DNA from: Chloroflexota bacterium
Lineage (GTDB): Bacteria > Chloroflexota > Anaerolineae > Anaerolineales > Villigracilaceae
NCBI GenBank assembly: GCA_021414245.1
Contig: JAIOOU010000012.1
Coordinates: 28,691 to 92,690 of the forward strand
Direction of reading: 5' to 3'
Length of the DNA: 64,000 nucleotides
Position numbers and translations under genes: made by a program. Under the pieces are notes generated by a model that saw nothing but the letters and a program-made list of their open reading frames with translations, was not told where the DNA came from and did no database searches. Every line of letters begins with the position of its first letter. Position 1 is the stretch's first letter. Of this stretch, positions 1 to 7,605 are shown piece by piece.

Positions 1-506
1 TCATCCGGCATTGCCGCCAAATTGCCTCCGGTAAAAAACGGGTCATTCGTTACATCTTTGAGAAAAAACGCAGGCAAAACCAATTCGTGGATTTCCGCCT
101 TATGCTCCACTTCCAACTCCGCCAGGATCAAGCCTTGATGACGGCCTTCAAAAATGTCGATGCTCAATGAGATGCCGGGCAGCGGGTATGGGTAACGCTT
201 TTTCCTGAGAATCACGGCTTGCAAAGTTTCGAAGTGATTATATTCGGCTTTGGTGAGATACATATTCGTAATGGTCGTTTCGTATGCATTTTGAGTTTCG
301 GAGTGAAATTTCTGGGTAAGTTTGTATATTTGCTCTTCCCCTGAAAGGGATTGCATGTGCCGCAAGCGCAGGCGTGTGTTCGGGAAATAGCGGTCGGTAA
401 TCAGCCAGCCCCTGGGACTATCGAACAAACCGTCTGGAATCCTGTTCAATAAATGGCGAGATTCCACTTCCAAACAGGCATATTTCCCAATGTGTTGCGA
501 CGTCAT
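1..506 (-). CDS. CYTH-domain protein, 3' end cut by window edge
   Basis: This minus-strand frame is open from an ATG at 506 to the left edge (168 codons), so the C-terminus is missing. The N-terminus reads IGKYACLEVESRHLL, which resembles the first strand of CYTH (adenylate cyclase/thiamine triphosphatase) proteins, and TDRYFPNTRLRLR and LILAELEVEHKAE resemble later tunnel strands with alternating charged residues. CYTH enzymes act on triphosphates in a metal-filled beta tunnel. The signature here is EVE without the full ExExK pattern, so catalytic activity is uncertain. The next gene, an acetyltransferase, lies about 115 bp upstream on the same strand. The family call is by eye from the strand pattern; the product may be a non-catalytic CYTH relative. 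Confidence 0.6.
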   Translation of the reverse strand, partial: MTSQHIGKYACLEVESRHLLNRIPDGLFDSPRGWLITDRYFPNTRLRLRHMQSLSGEEQIYKLTQKFHSETQNAYETTITNMYLTKAEYNHFETLQAVILRKKRYPYPLPGISLSIDIFEGRHQGLILAELEVEHKAEIHELVLPAFFLKDVTNDPFFTGGNLAAMPD

Positions 507-620
507 TTGTTTACCTTCCTTGAAATGCATCTCTCTTTTACTGCACCAGACTCCCAGCGGTTTTTGCAGGGGCGAGCCATGCCGTATTCACCCGCATTGT
601 GCTGTAAAGCAACCTTTTCC

Positions 621-1130
621 CTATGATGAAATGTCCACTTCCATAAAAACAGTATGATCCAAAAAATCCTCCGGTACCTCATAATAAGGCGGGCGGACAA
701 TGAATCCAAGGGATGAATATAAAGCAATGGCCGGCTGCATGAACGTTGCTGTTTCCAGCCGGATGATGTTATAGCCCGATTCCCGTGCCTTTGTAATCAA
801 CATTTGTATTAATTTGCGGGCAAGCCCCTTCCCTCTAAATTCCGGGCGGACATACATTCGGGTCAGCTCGCAGGTATTGGAAGATACCGGCTTAAACGCG
901 ACCATGCCTGCCGCATGATCCGATTCAGCTGCAAGCAGCAGACAGCCTTTGGGCGGCGCATAACGACCCGGCAGGGAATCGTCGCGCGTGGCGTAATAAA
1001 AATTCGCCAATTTAACGGGGTCCAGACCCAGCTGTTTTGTCTGCTCAAGGTCCCATTTCATGAATTCGGTCATGAGTTCCCGGATCTGCTGAAAGTGAGC
1101 CTGTGTTTCAGCTTGAATGATATTCAGCAT
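621..1130 (-). CDS. GNAT family N-acetyltransferase
   Basis: A 169-residue single-domain protein, a normal length for a GNAT enzyme transferring an acetyl group from acetyl-CoA to an amine. The acetyl-CoA binding motif is visible as MYVRPEFRGKGLARKLIQ around residues 92-109, containing the R-G-x-G-x-A loop. It is followed by the strand RLETATF and the ALYSSLGF C-terminal motif. No signal peptide is present, so it should act in the cytoplasm. The substrate cannot be told from sequence. It is separated by about 90 bp from the lipoprotein gene upstream and is probably its own transcription unit or the end of a minus-strand run. Confidence 0.85.
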   Translation of the reverse strand: MLNIIQAETQAHFQQIRELMTEFMKWDLEQTKQLGLDPVKLANFYYATRDDSLPGRYAPPKGCLLLAAESDHAAGMVAFKPVSSNTCELTRMYVRPEFRGKGLARKLIQMLITKARESGYNIIRLETATFMQPAIALYSSLGFIVRPPYYEVPEDFLDHTVFMEVDISS

Positions 1131-1219
1131 TAAGTCTCCATATAGGGGAAGCAGGCTGTGGACATAGGTGAAGGGGATCCCTTAATTGCGCAGATCTCTG
1201 GATGATGGTTCAATTTGTT

Positions 1220-1978
1220 CTACGGCGCCGGCCAGGGGATGTCAACCGGCTGCGAGTAGCCGTGTTTTTCCACGGTGTACAGCTGACCGTAGGAGGGCGT
1301 GGAGCAGCCGGCTTCATCCTTGACCGTGTAGCTGGTGCTGTATTGGTCCGGGTAGGAATAGGTCCACCACAGCAGGAAGCCGCCCTGGCAGACGAAAGCC
1401 TCGATGAAATAGCCGCGGTCCTTGTCGTTGGTCATTTCCACGCGGTCCCAGCTGATGGTGACCTCGTCGCCGTCGCGCACCGCCGAGACATTGTGCGGCG
1501 GTCCGTATTGATTACTGCCGATGGATTGCAGGTCCGGCGTGACCTTTTGGATGTTGCTGATGTCACCGGTCACGTTCACCACCGAAGGGGCCACCCAGCA
1601 GAAGTAGCTGAGTTTTTCGAATTTGATATACAACCAGTTGCTGTAAAACGCCCGGCTGCGGACCGTACCGACATCTCCGGCATACAAGTCCGCGGCGTGG
1701 AGATAGGCTGCTGAGGGACCGTAGCGGCAGTGCGCCTGTTTGTTGACGGTCACGGTCGGAAAGGCAAAGGTCGCCGTGGGGGTCACGCTGGGTGTAAAGG
1801 TGATGGTCGGCGTGAATGTGATCGTGGGGGTGAAGGTCGGTTCGGGTGTAAAGGTGGAAGTGGGCGTATTCGTAGCGCTAGGCGGAATCGGTGTGGGCGT
1901 GGAAAGCAGCGGCAGTTGAACACTGCCGCAAGCCAGGGTGAAAAGAATCAGAACCAATAAGATCGAATATTTTTTCAT
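1220..1978 (-). CDS. SH3b-like lipoprotein with Thr/Pro-rich linker
   Basis: A 252-residue exported lipoprotein. The N-terminus is a lipoprotein signal peptide (KK, hydrophobic stretch, lipobox LACG near residues 15-18). Residues about 25-72 form a low-complexity linker of TPT/FTP repeats that would hold the domain away from the membrane. After it, QAHCRYGPSAAYLHAADLY with DVGTV and WLYIKF resembles a bacterial SH3 domain, often used for cell-wall or ligand binding. The last ~90 residues contain a fibronectin-like strand pattern (EVTISWDRVEM). The start overlaps the stop of the upstream deacetylase-like gene by 4 nt, so the two are translationally coupled. Function beyond surface exposure is unknown. 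Confidence 0.7.
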   Translation of the reverse strand: MKKYSILLVLILFTLACGSVQLPLLSTPTPIPPSATNTPTSTFTPEPTFTPTITFTPTITFTPSVTPTATFAFPTVTVNKQAHCRYGPSAAYLHAADLYAGDVGTVRSRAFYSNWLYIKFEKLSYFCWVAPSVVNVTGDISNIQKVTPDLQSIGSNQYGPPHNVSAVRDGDEVTISWDRVEMTNDKDRGYFIEAFVCQGGFLLWWTYSYPDQYSTSYTVKDEAGCSTPSYGQLYTVEKHGYSQPVDIPWPAP

Positions 1979-3012
1979 TTGAAATTCTCCAGTAAGGTCA
2001 TGATGTTGGTTCCCAGCGCCTCGTTGGCGTACCCGCCTTCCATGATGATGGTCGTGGGAAGGCCGATCGCAGCGATGCGCCTGCCGATCGCAGCGATGCC
2101 TGCCTGGGTCAGCTGGAAGGTGCCGAGCGGGTCGCCGGCGAAGATGTCCATGCCGGCCGAAAGCACCAGGGAATCGGGTGCGAACTCTTTGATCAACTGC
2201 AGGGCTTTCTCCAATGCTGCCAAATATCCTTCGTCATCCGTCCCTTTGGGAAGCGGAAAGTTGCGATGAAATCCAAGTCCCAAACCGGATCCAGTCTCGT
2301 CGGCGAAGCCAAAATAATGCGGGTATTCGAAATCCGGGTCGCCGTGGATCGAAATGGTCAGCACGTCGCCGCGTTCATAAAAGATGTCCTGGCTTCCGTT
2401 GCCGCAATGATAATCAATATCCAGCAGGGCCACCCGGCCTTTTGTGGAGAGCGAGTTTGCGGCCACGGAGGCGTTATTGATGAAGCAATATCCGCCAGCA
2501 TAATCCCGCCCGGCGTGATGGCCGGGCGGCCGGCACAATCCAAAAGATGTCTCATGATTCGCGCTGGCATATTCCGCGGCACTTAATGCGCAGTTGGCCG
2601 AAGCCAGGATGGCGGGATAGGTCCCTGCCACGATGCAGGCGGACAGGTCCATCATGTAATACCCGGCTTTTCCGTATAAGGAATTGGGGACGCGCCCAGA
2701 CCTGTGCAGGGCGAAGGTGGCCGGCAGGAAGGCAAAATCTTCCGGGGCACGCGAAATTTCGGGATCAGAAGCCAGCCATTCGGTCCAGGCCGAAGCGAGA
2801 AAGGCGATGTATTTTTCGTCGTGCACCGCCAGGATCGGGTCGAGTCCGAAATCAAGCGGGGCGTGAAAATCGGCCCAATCCGTTTGTTTGAGCGCCGCGA
2901 GGATCCTGTCCATGCGGTCCGGATTTTCAAAATAAGGCACGCGCTTGCCGCCATCGAAAACCTCATAAGGGGGAAAGTGCCTGCGGTGTTCGTCCGAGTA
3001 ATATATTTTCAT
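1975..3012 (-). CDS. Histone deacetylase/acetylpolyamine amidohydrolase family protein
   Basis: A 345-residue zinc hydrolase of the arginase/deacetylase superfamily; bacterial members remove acetyl groups from polyamines or other small amides. The His-His pair is in RPPGHHAGRD (residues 165-166), and the zinc ligands are in LLDIDYHCGNG (D200, H202), with a later Asp in MDIFAGDPLG near residue 289. The YHCGNG form and length fit acetylpolyamine amidohydrolases better than eukaryote-like HDACs. There is no signal peptide, so it is cytoplasmic. It is the first gene of a two-gene unit with the SH3b lipoprotein (ATGA overlap). It is divergent from the nitroreductase gene, sharing a roughly 45-bp intergenic region. 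Confidence 0.9.
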   Translation of the reverse strand: MKIYYSDEHRRHFPPYEVFDGGKRVPYFENPDRMDRILAALKQTDWADFHAPLDFGLDPILAVHDEKYIAFLASAWTEWLASDPEISRAPEDFAFLPATFALHRSGRVPNSLYGKAGYYMMDLSACIVAGTYPAILASANCALSAAEYASANHETSFGLCRPPGHHAGRDYAGGYCFINNASVAANSLSTKGRVALLDIDYHCGNGSQDIFYERGDVLTISIHGDPDFEYPHYFGFADETGSGLGLGFHRNFPLPKGTDDEGYLAALEKALQLIKEFAPDSLVLSAGMDIFAGDPLGTFQLTQAGIAAIGRRIAAIGLPTTIIMEGGYANEALGTNIMTLLENFK

Positions 3013-3058
3013 GGTAAGACAATTTTACACGCAAGCGTCCTGAATGACAGGAGAATTA

Positions 3059-3616
3059 ATGGAACTATTCGATGCAATTCATGGAAGAATGACGATCAGC
3101 AAGGTTAAGCCGGATTCTATTCCGCGCGAGACGATCGAGAAATTGTTAAGCGCCGCCGTTCAGGCCCCCAATCATCACAAGGTGAGGCCCTGGCGTTTTG
3201 TGGTTTTGACGGGGAACGGGCGGAAAAAGCTGGGCGATGTAATGGCCGCTTCTTTTCTGGACCGGAATCCTGCCACGCCGCCCGAGGGCCTGGACAAGAC
3301 CCGGGCATTGCCGCTGCGCGCGCCGGTCGTGATCGCGCTGGGAGTGGACAAACCTGCAGATTCAAAGATCGTTGAAATGGAAAATATCTCGGCGGCCTCC
3401 GCGGCCGGCATGAACATCCTGCTGGCTGCACATGCGCTTGGTCTGGGGGCGATCTGGCGCACCGGGGAATGGGCGCGCGATTCCAGGGTCAAGGTGTTCT
3501 TGGGCTTTGACCCCGACCAGCATATTCTCGGTTTTATTTACATCGGGCATCCCGATCTGGTTCCCGAACCGTATGTGCGTCAGGGATTTGAAGACCGCAC
3601 AACCTGGGTTGATTAG
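3059..3616 (+). CDS. Nitroreductase family protein
   Basis: A 185-residue FMN-dependent oxidoreductase of the nitroreductase superfamily. The N-terminal region has the typical MTISKVKPD...LLSAAVQAPNHHKVRPWRF segment in which Arg/Ser-type residues bind FMN phosphate. The middle holds ISAASAAGMNILLAAHALGLG, and LGFIYIGHP follows near the C-terminus. These are the usual landmarks of the YdjA/NfnB group. I chose the ATG at 3059 rather than the one at 3044 because AGGAG (3049-3053) sits 5 nt before 3059. The substrate is unknown. The gene is followed directly by a strong hairpin terminator. Confidence 0.88.
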   Translation: MELFDAIHGRMTISKVKPDSIPRETIEKLLSAAVQAPNHHKVRPWRFVVLTGNGRKKLGDVMAASFLDRNPATPPEGLDKTRALPLRAPVVIALGVDKPADSKIVEMENISAASAAGMNILLAAHALGLGAIWRTGEWARDSRVKVFLGFDPDQHILGFIYIGHPDLVPEPYVRQGFEDRTTWVD

Positions 3617-3620
3617 AATA

Positions 3621-3650
3621 AAAAAACCGCCGGAATTCGGCGGTTTTTTT
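3621..3650. terminator. Bidirectional rho-independent terminator
   Basis: A perfect GC-rich stem (ACCGCCG / CGGCGGT around GAATTC) is flanked by an A-run on the left and a T-run on the right. It lies 4 bp after the nitroreductase stop and 17 bp from the stop of the convergent DUF1684 gene, so it can serve both strands. Confidence 0.9.
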
Positions 3651-3667
3651 ATTGAGCAGCCTTGTGA

Positions 3668-4483
3668 TCAATCCAAATATTTTTTCTCGCCAGCTTCGAT
3701 CTTCACCGACAAACGATTTTCCGGCGGCACCATGGGGCAGGTTGCAAAGGGCGTATATGCACACGGCCAGTTCTCGGCCAGGTTGAAATCCAAAATGATC
3801 TGATCGCCATCCGGCTGGAGCACCGAAAATTTCCGTCCACCGCCATAGGTGCTGACCCTGCTGGTGGAGTCGGTGAAATGAAATAATAGCTTATCGCCGT
3901 CTTTTTCGGCTGTCAGTTCGCAATCCACACCGTTCAGTGAAAATTGAGCCAGACCCAAATACCGGCCTTCGGATTCGGTCCCGATGATATCCACACGCTG
4001 GACGACTTTGGGCCGGTCAAAGCGGATATATTTTGCCTTGATCCGATACTCTTCACGGATCGGGAAATAGATAAATCCATTGAATTGCCTGCCAACGGGA
4101 GATTCGCGGTCCCAGGCCCGCACAAAAATGGCCTGCCCACGGACGATGATCTTGAGGGTGATCGTGCCGATGTCGATCAGGTCGGGGTCCGGATTCCGGT
4201 CCGTGATCAACGGCCGGGTCTCAGGTCCGGGATGGTTGCAATTGAATTTTACTTTGGGCGCCGGATGGAAAGTGACTTGGTCTTGATGCAGCGAAAAATA
4301 TCCGCAGTGCGCCAGCGGGAATCCGGACAGGCAGATCCCGTTGGTTTCATCCCTCCCAAAACCGGTTTGACCTTCCTCAAGGGGAAACAACCCGGCCAGG
4401 TTCAGCCAGCTTAAGGGATTGGATTTTGTCCTTTGATCCCTTGCAGCGCGCAGTTCTTCGATCGTCTTTTTGTAGGAGGCCAT
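3668..4483 (-). CDS. DUF1684 family protein
   Basis: A 271-residue soluble protein matching the DUF1684 pattern: an N-terminal helix with NPLSWLNLAGLFPLEEG, a middle beta-rich part, and the C-terminal FTDSTSRVSTYGGGRKF...DFNLAENWPCAYTPFATCPMVPPENRLSVKIEAGEK. That C-terminal block is the most conserved part of the family and has an N-x-x-x-x-P-x-C-A-Y pattern. The biochemical role of the family is not established to my knowledge. The start is 2 nt from the stop of the GDPD gene, so it is probably co-transcribed with it. Confidence 0.85.
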   Translation of the reverse strand: MASYKKTIEELRAARDQRTKSNPLSWLNLAGLFPLEEGQTGFGRDETNGICLSGFPLAHCGYFSLHQDQVTFHPAPKVKFNCNHPGPETRPLITDRNPDPDLIDIGTITLKIIVRGQAIFVRAWDRESPVGRQFNGFIYFPIREEYRIKAKYIRFDRPKVVQRVDIIGTESEGRYLGLAQFSLNGVDCELTAEKDGDKLLFHFTDSTSRVSTYGGGRKFSVLQPDGDQIILDFNLAENWPCAYTPFATCPMVPPENRLSVKIEAGEKKYLD

Positions 4484-4484
4484 A

Positions 4485-5366
4485 CTACCTGCCGAGGATC
4501 TCCAGCATCAGGTCCGGGCGATCCGTGATCAGCCCGTCCACGCCCCAGTCTATGTATTGCTTCATCAATTCAGGGTCGTTGACGGTCCACGGCTCGATGG
4601 AAATGTTTTTGGCGTGCGCTTCGCGGATGAAGCGCCGGGTCAGGACGGGGATGCCGTAGGATTCCGAAGTCTCATACGGCACCTGCAGGGATTGGTATTG
4701 GGGGGAGAGCCAGCCGCTGAAATATATCTTGCCCAGCAGAACGAAGGGCAGCACCTCGCCTTTCGAAGCGGACGTGGCTACATCCGGGCAGGTCTGTCTA
4801 AAGAGAGACATGGCATCATCATGAAAGGAGGCTACGACCACGCGATCCTGCATGTCGAATTCATGGATCAGGTCACAAAGCGGCTTGTGAATTGGATTCC
4901 CGGTCAGCTTGATCTCGATCAAAAAACGTTTGTCCGGGAATTTTTCAAAGAGCTGCCGGAGAGTCGGGACCTGGATGCCTTGTCCGCGATAGGGGAAGGT
5001 CTGTCCGTCGTCCGTGGACCATTGATAGGCCGCGTCCAGTTTGGACAGCTCGGCCAGGGTCAGGTCTTCAATCAGGCCGGTCCCGTCCGTGGTGCGATCC
5101 ACGCGTTCATCGTGCATCAGCACGATCTGGCTGTCTTTTGTGATGTGTGCGTCCATCTCAAGCACGTCCGCGCCGATGGCGGCGGCATGCTCAAAGGCAA
5201 ACAGTGTGTCTCCCGGCCACACGCCGTCTCCGCCCTGATGGGCGATCACCAGCGGGCGGTTGGCTTCCTGTGTGTAATAGGGAAATTGCGGAGCGGGTTT
5301 CGCCAGCACGCGCAGGATTGCAAGCACTCCGATCAGTCCGAGTAGAAGTTTTTGCCAGGTTTTCAT
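4485..5366 (-). CDS. Glycerophosphodiester phosphodiesterase family protein
   Basis: A 293-residue GDPD-family enzyme that would hydrolyse glycerophosphodiesters to glycerol 3-phosphate and an alcohol. One N-terminal membrane segment (residues ~5-23) suggests the catalytic TIM barrel faces outside. Catalytic landmarks are AHQGG (H43), the metal-binding E70 and D72 in VLEMDAH, and H85 in LMHDERVDRTTDGTG. The C-terminal part shows the WTVNDPELMKQYIDWGVDGLITDRPDL block typical of the family. The gene leads a two-gene unit with DUF1684. A link to phospholipid or teichoic-acid turnover is inference from the family. Confidence 0.9.
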   Translation of the reverse strand: MKTWQKLLLGLIGVLAILRVLAKPAPQFPYYTQEANRPLVIAHQGGDGVWPGDTLFAFEHAAAIGADVLEMDAHITKDSQIVLMHDERVDRTTDGTGLIEDLTLAELSKLDAAYQWSTDDGQTFPYRGQGIQVPTLRQLFEKFPDKRFLIEIKLTGNPIHKPLCDLIHEFDMQDRVVVASFHDDAMSLFRQTCPDVATSASKGEVLPFVLLGKIYFSGWLSPQYQSLQVPYETSESYGIPVLTRRFIREAHAKNISIEPWTVNDPELMKQYIDWGVDGLITDRPDLMLEILGR

Positions 5367-5442
5367 TTTATGAGTGCTCCCATGAGCCTGGATTTTACCC
5401 CTTCGCCGGGGTTTTGCGGGTCAACGGGCGGGATATGCAAAC

Positions 5443-5474
5443 GGGCCGCGAAGTGAATAATAACTCCGCGGCCC
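5443..5474. terminator. Hairpin terminator between membrane-protein gene and GDPD gene
   Basis: An 8-bp perfect stem, GGGCCGCG with CGCGGCCC, separated by a 16-nt loop, starts about 25 bp past the stop of the minus-strand gene at 5499-6008. A TTATTT run follows on the plus strand and there is no clean T-run on the minus strand, so termination efficiency is uncertain. Confidence 0.6.
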
Positions 5475-5498
5475 TTATTTGAAGTGTGGCTTTGTTGC

Positions 5499-6008
5499 CT
5501 AAAAAACGAGGTAGCGCGCGATCGCCATGAATAACACCGCGAAGATCAGCACGGCTGCCGTGATGTTCGTATATTGGGTTTGTTTTTTGGCCAAGGCCTG
5601 CATCTGGGCGGCCTGTTCCGGGGTGGGTTTTCCCTGAAATTGAGCGCCCAGTTGTCCCATGGCCTTGATGGTCCGGCCGATCATAATCCCGGTTCCGAAC
5701 CCGATGATGGCAAACCCCGCGCCGATGCTAAAGCCTTTCCCGGCGCCGGAACTTAGCCAGGCCGAGGTAAAGCCATCTGAGTCGATCCAGAACAGAATCG
5801 CGCCGGCCAGAAGCGTAAGGCCGGCCGCGGCGGCCATGCGCTGGCTGTATTTCATCCGGGACATCAAATGACCGGCGAACTTTTGCCCCGCTTCGGCGGT
5901 CGCGCCGATCGTTGGACCCACGAAAAATGTCATGATCAGCGTCCCGCCGACCCAGAAGATTCCCGCAAAGATGTGGATCACTCGCAAAGTCATCATTAGA
6001 TAATTCAT
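5499..6008 (-). CDS. Four-TM membrane protein, DUF2269/CopD-like
   Basis: A 169-residue integral membrane protein with about four hydrophobic segments. It begins LRVIHIFAGIFWVGG, a His-containing first helix like those of DUF2269 and CopD-like proteins, where a histidine near the membrane surface is conserved. The loop between helices 3 and 4 (QFQGKPTPEQAAQMQALAKKQ) is a short amphipathic helix. No enzymatic motif is visible and the role is unknown. It stands alone on the minus strand, divergent from the cytochrome c gene. A GAAAGAAAT-like purine stretch precedes the ATG. Confidence 0.65.
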   Translation of the reverse strand: MNYLMMTLRVIHIFAGIFWVGGTLIMTFFVGPTIGATAEAGQKFAGHLMSRMKYSQRMAAAAGLTLLAGAILFWIDSDGFTSAWLSSGAGKGFSIGAGFAIIGFGTGIMIGRTIKAMGQLGAQFQGKPTPEQAAQMQALAKKQTQYTNITAAVLIFAVLFMAIARYLVF

Positions 6009-6115
6009 TTCTTTCTCCTCATTTCATCGTTAAATTTTGTCTCTTCCCTTAAACCCCATCCCGGAAGATACGGTACGAAGCCCTTGAAAGTGGATCCGAT
6101 CCGGTTTTGTGTTTT

Positions 6116-6144
6116 TTGTCACAGCATGTTGTTCGGGATATAAT
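6116..6144 (+). promoter_or_regulatory. Sigma-70-type promoter for cytochrome c gene
   Basis: TTGTCA at 6116-6121 and a perfect TATAAT at 6139-6144 are separated by 17 bp. The predicted start of transcription is about 30 bp before the cytochrome ATG, with a GGGAG ribosome-binding site in between. Confidence 0.7.
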
Positions 6145-6181
6145 TTCAGCCTGCAGTTAATGAAAACCATGGGAGAGTGTT

Positions 6182-6598
6182 ATGAAAAGAAGGATGTGGG
6201 TCGTGTTGATCTTGGCCGCCTTTGCAGTTGGTGCGTGTGGCGGCGGTGGGGAGGGCCAGTCGGCGGACGCAAATGGGACTCTGGCGCCCGTTCCTGCGGA
6301 ATATGCCGGTAAATCCAATCCCTTTGGAGCGGATGCGGCCGGCGAAGGCGCTGTGGTATTCAAAAATAATTGCGAAGCCTGTCATGGACCTTCTGGACGC
6401 GGCGACGGCCCGGCGGGTGCGGCACTCGATCCAAAGCCAATGAACCTGGCCGCGCTTCAGGTTGCCGCGGGCGACGATTATCTTTTCTGGCGCATCAACA
6501 CCGGCAAGGAGGGAACCTCCATGCTGGCATGGAAGGGCATCCTGACCGAGGAGCAGATCTGGCAGGTGGTCGCCTTTATCAACACGCTTCAAGAATGA
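6182..6598 (+). CDS. Class I cytochrome c lipoprotein
   Basis: A 138-residue exported mono-haem cytochrome. The N-terminus is a lipoprotein signal peptide ending in the lipobox VGAC followed by a glycine run, so the protein is membrane-anchored outside the cell. The haem attachment site is CEACH (residues ~65-69) in NNCEACHGPSGRGDGPAG, and the distal methionine is probably in TSMLAWKGILTEEQIWQVV near residue 119. The fold and length fit small electron-transfer cytochromes of the CccA/cbb3-III type. A good promoter lies upstream and a strong terminator downstream, so it is monocistronic. The redox partner is not identifiable here. Confidence 0.9.
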   Translation: MKRRMWVVLILAAFAVGACGGGGEGQSADANGTLAPVPAEYAGKSNPFGADAAGEGAVVFKNNCEACHGPSGRGDGPAGAALDPKPMNLAALQVAAGDDYLFWRINTGKEGTSMLAWKGILTEEQIWQVVAFINTLQE

Positions 6599-6610
6599 TC
6601 GCAGGGAATC

Positions 6611-6642
6611 AAAAGCGGACTTCCTGAAGAAGTCCGCTTTTG
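6611..6642. terminator. Bidirectional hairpin terminator
   Basis: AAAAGCGGACTTC and GAAGTCCGCTTTT form a long perfect stem with a short loop, ending in a T-run on each strand. It separates the cytochrome c gene from the convergent response regulator gene. Confidence 0.9.
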
Positions 6643-6682
6643 ATTTAATATGGAGCCCATGTTGCCTGAAACAGGAACTCGG

Positions 6683-7045
6683 TCATGCCAACAGTGCCCG
6701 CACCCGTTGAGTCAACTCGTTGATGTTGTAGGGTTTGGTCAGGTAGTCATTTGCCCCGGCGCCGAAGGCCACCAGACGGCTGTCGCTGTCGTCGAGGGCG
6801 GTCAGGATGATGATGGGGGATTCTGAAAAATTGGGATCTTCGCGCAGGAGCCGGCACAGTTTGAAGCCGTCCGGTTCGGGCATCATCAAATCGAGCAGGA
6901 AGAGATCCGGGTAGATGGAGCGCGCAAAATTTAGGGCCCTGGAACTGTCATTGATAATGACTGCTTCATATCCTTCGGAGGTCAGGATCTTGTACAACAG
7001 CGCGGTCGCGGGTTCATCGTCGTCAACGATCAGGATTTTTGCCAT
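6683..7045 (-). CDS. Single-domain response regulator (paralogue 1 of 3)
   Basis: A 120-residue receiver domain with no output domain. The acidic pocket is ILIVDDDEP, the phospho-acceptor Asp is in LFLLDLMMPEPDGFKLC (about residue 51), Thr/Ser is in IIILTALDD, and the conserved Lys is in LTKPYN. Such stand-alone receivers relay phosphate or bind a target protein directly. It is closely similar to the receivers at 7111-7473 and 8810-9181, sharing the blocks FLLDLMMP, KLCRLLRED and AFGAGANDYL. No histidine kinase or phosphotransfer protein lies nearby, so the partner is encoded elsewhere. Confidence 0.92.
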   Translation of the reverse strand: MAKILIVDDDEPATALLYKILTSEGYEAVIINDSSRALNFARSIYPDLFLLDLMMPEPDGFKLCRLLREDPNFSESPIIILTALDDSDSRLVAFGAGANDYLTKPYNINELTQRVRALLA

Positions 7046-7110
7046 CGATTATCTCTTCTCCGGACGGATTTTTTTCGCTGCAAGTGGCGGAGCGTCCGAA
7101 CGCACAGGGA

Positions 7111-7473
7111 TCAATGAATCAGCGTTTTAATGGTGGTGGCGAGTTCATCGGGCCGGAAGGGCTTGGTGATGAAATCATTCGCGCCGGCCAAAAAGGCGAT
7201 GGCCTTGCTGTCACTGTCATCCATGGCGGTGATGATCACGATGGGTGTTTCGGAATATTCGGGGTCGGCGCGCAGGATTCTGCACAGCTCAAACCCATTG
7301 GGCTCCGGCATCATCAGGTCGAGAATGAAGAGGTCCGGTTTAAAGGTCCTGGCGGTTTCCAGGGTCTTTGAGCCTTCGTTCAGGGCGGTGGCGGTGTGCC
7401 CTTCGAATGAAAGCAGTTTTTCGAGGAAGAATGTGATCTGTCTGTCGTCGTCCACGATCAATATTTTTGACAT
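7111..7473 (-). CDS. Single-domain response regulator (paralogue 2 of 3)
   Basis: A 120-residue receiver-only protein, starting MSKILIVDDDRQ. The longer frame starting at 7521 adds 16 residues unlike the family, so I take the ATG at 7473; an in-frame ATG at 7482 is an alternative. It shows FILDLMMPEPNGFELC with the phospho-acceptor Asp, VIITAMDDSDSKA and ITKPFRPDEL with the conserved Lys. It differs slightly from its two paralogues in the exposed helix 4 to strand 5 face, which may give a different partner. It lies 65 bp from paralogue 1 and may share a transcript with it. Confidence 0.9.
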   Translation of the reverse strand: MSKILIVDDDRQITFFLEKLLSFEGHTATALNEGSKTLETARTFKPDLFILDLMMPEPNGFELCRILRADPEYSETPIVIITAMDDSDSKAIAFLAGANDFITKPFRPDELATTIKTLIH

Positions 7474-7605
7474 AGAATTCATCCCATTGTGTGAAAGATA
7501 AAAAATAAGGCCTTTCCACAATCATACTTTTAAAAACTTCCACGGGCAAGACAAAAAGCGGCCAATTTTCGCTTCAAACAGGTGCGGATCAAGGCGGACC
7601 GGCCG

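Noticed and set aside
1730..1960. Frames opposite the TPT linkers of lipoproteins
   Set aside because: They mirror the repetitive linker codons on the other strand (also 24141-24566, 28700-29014, 62943-63239) and lack ribosome-binding sites.
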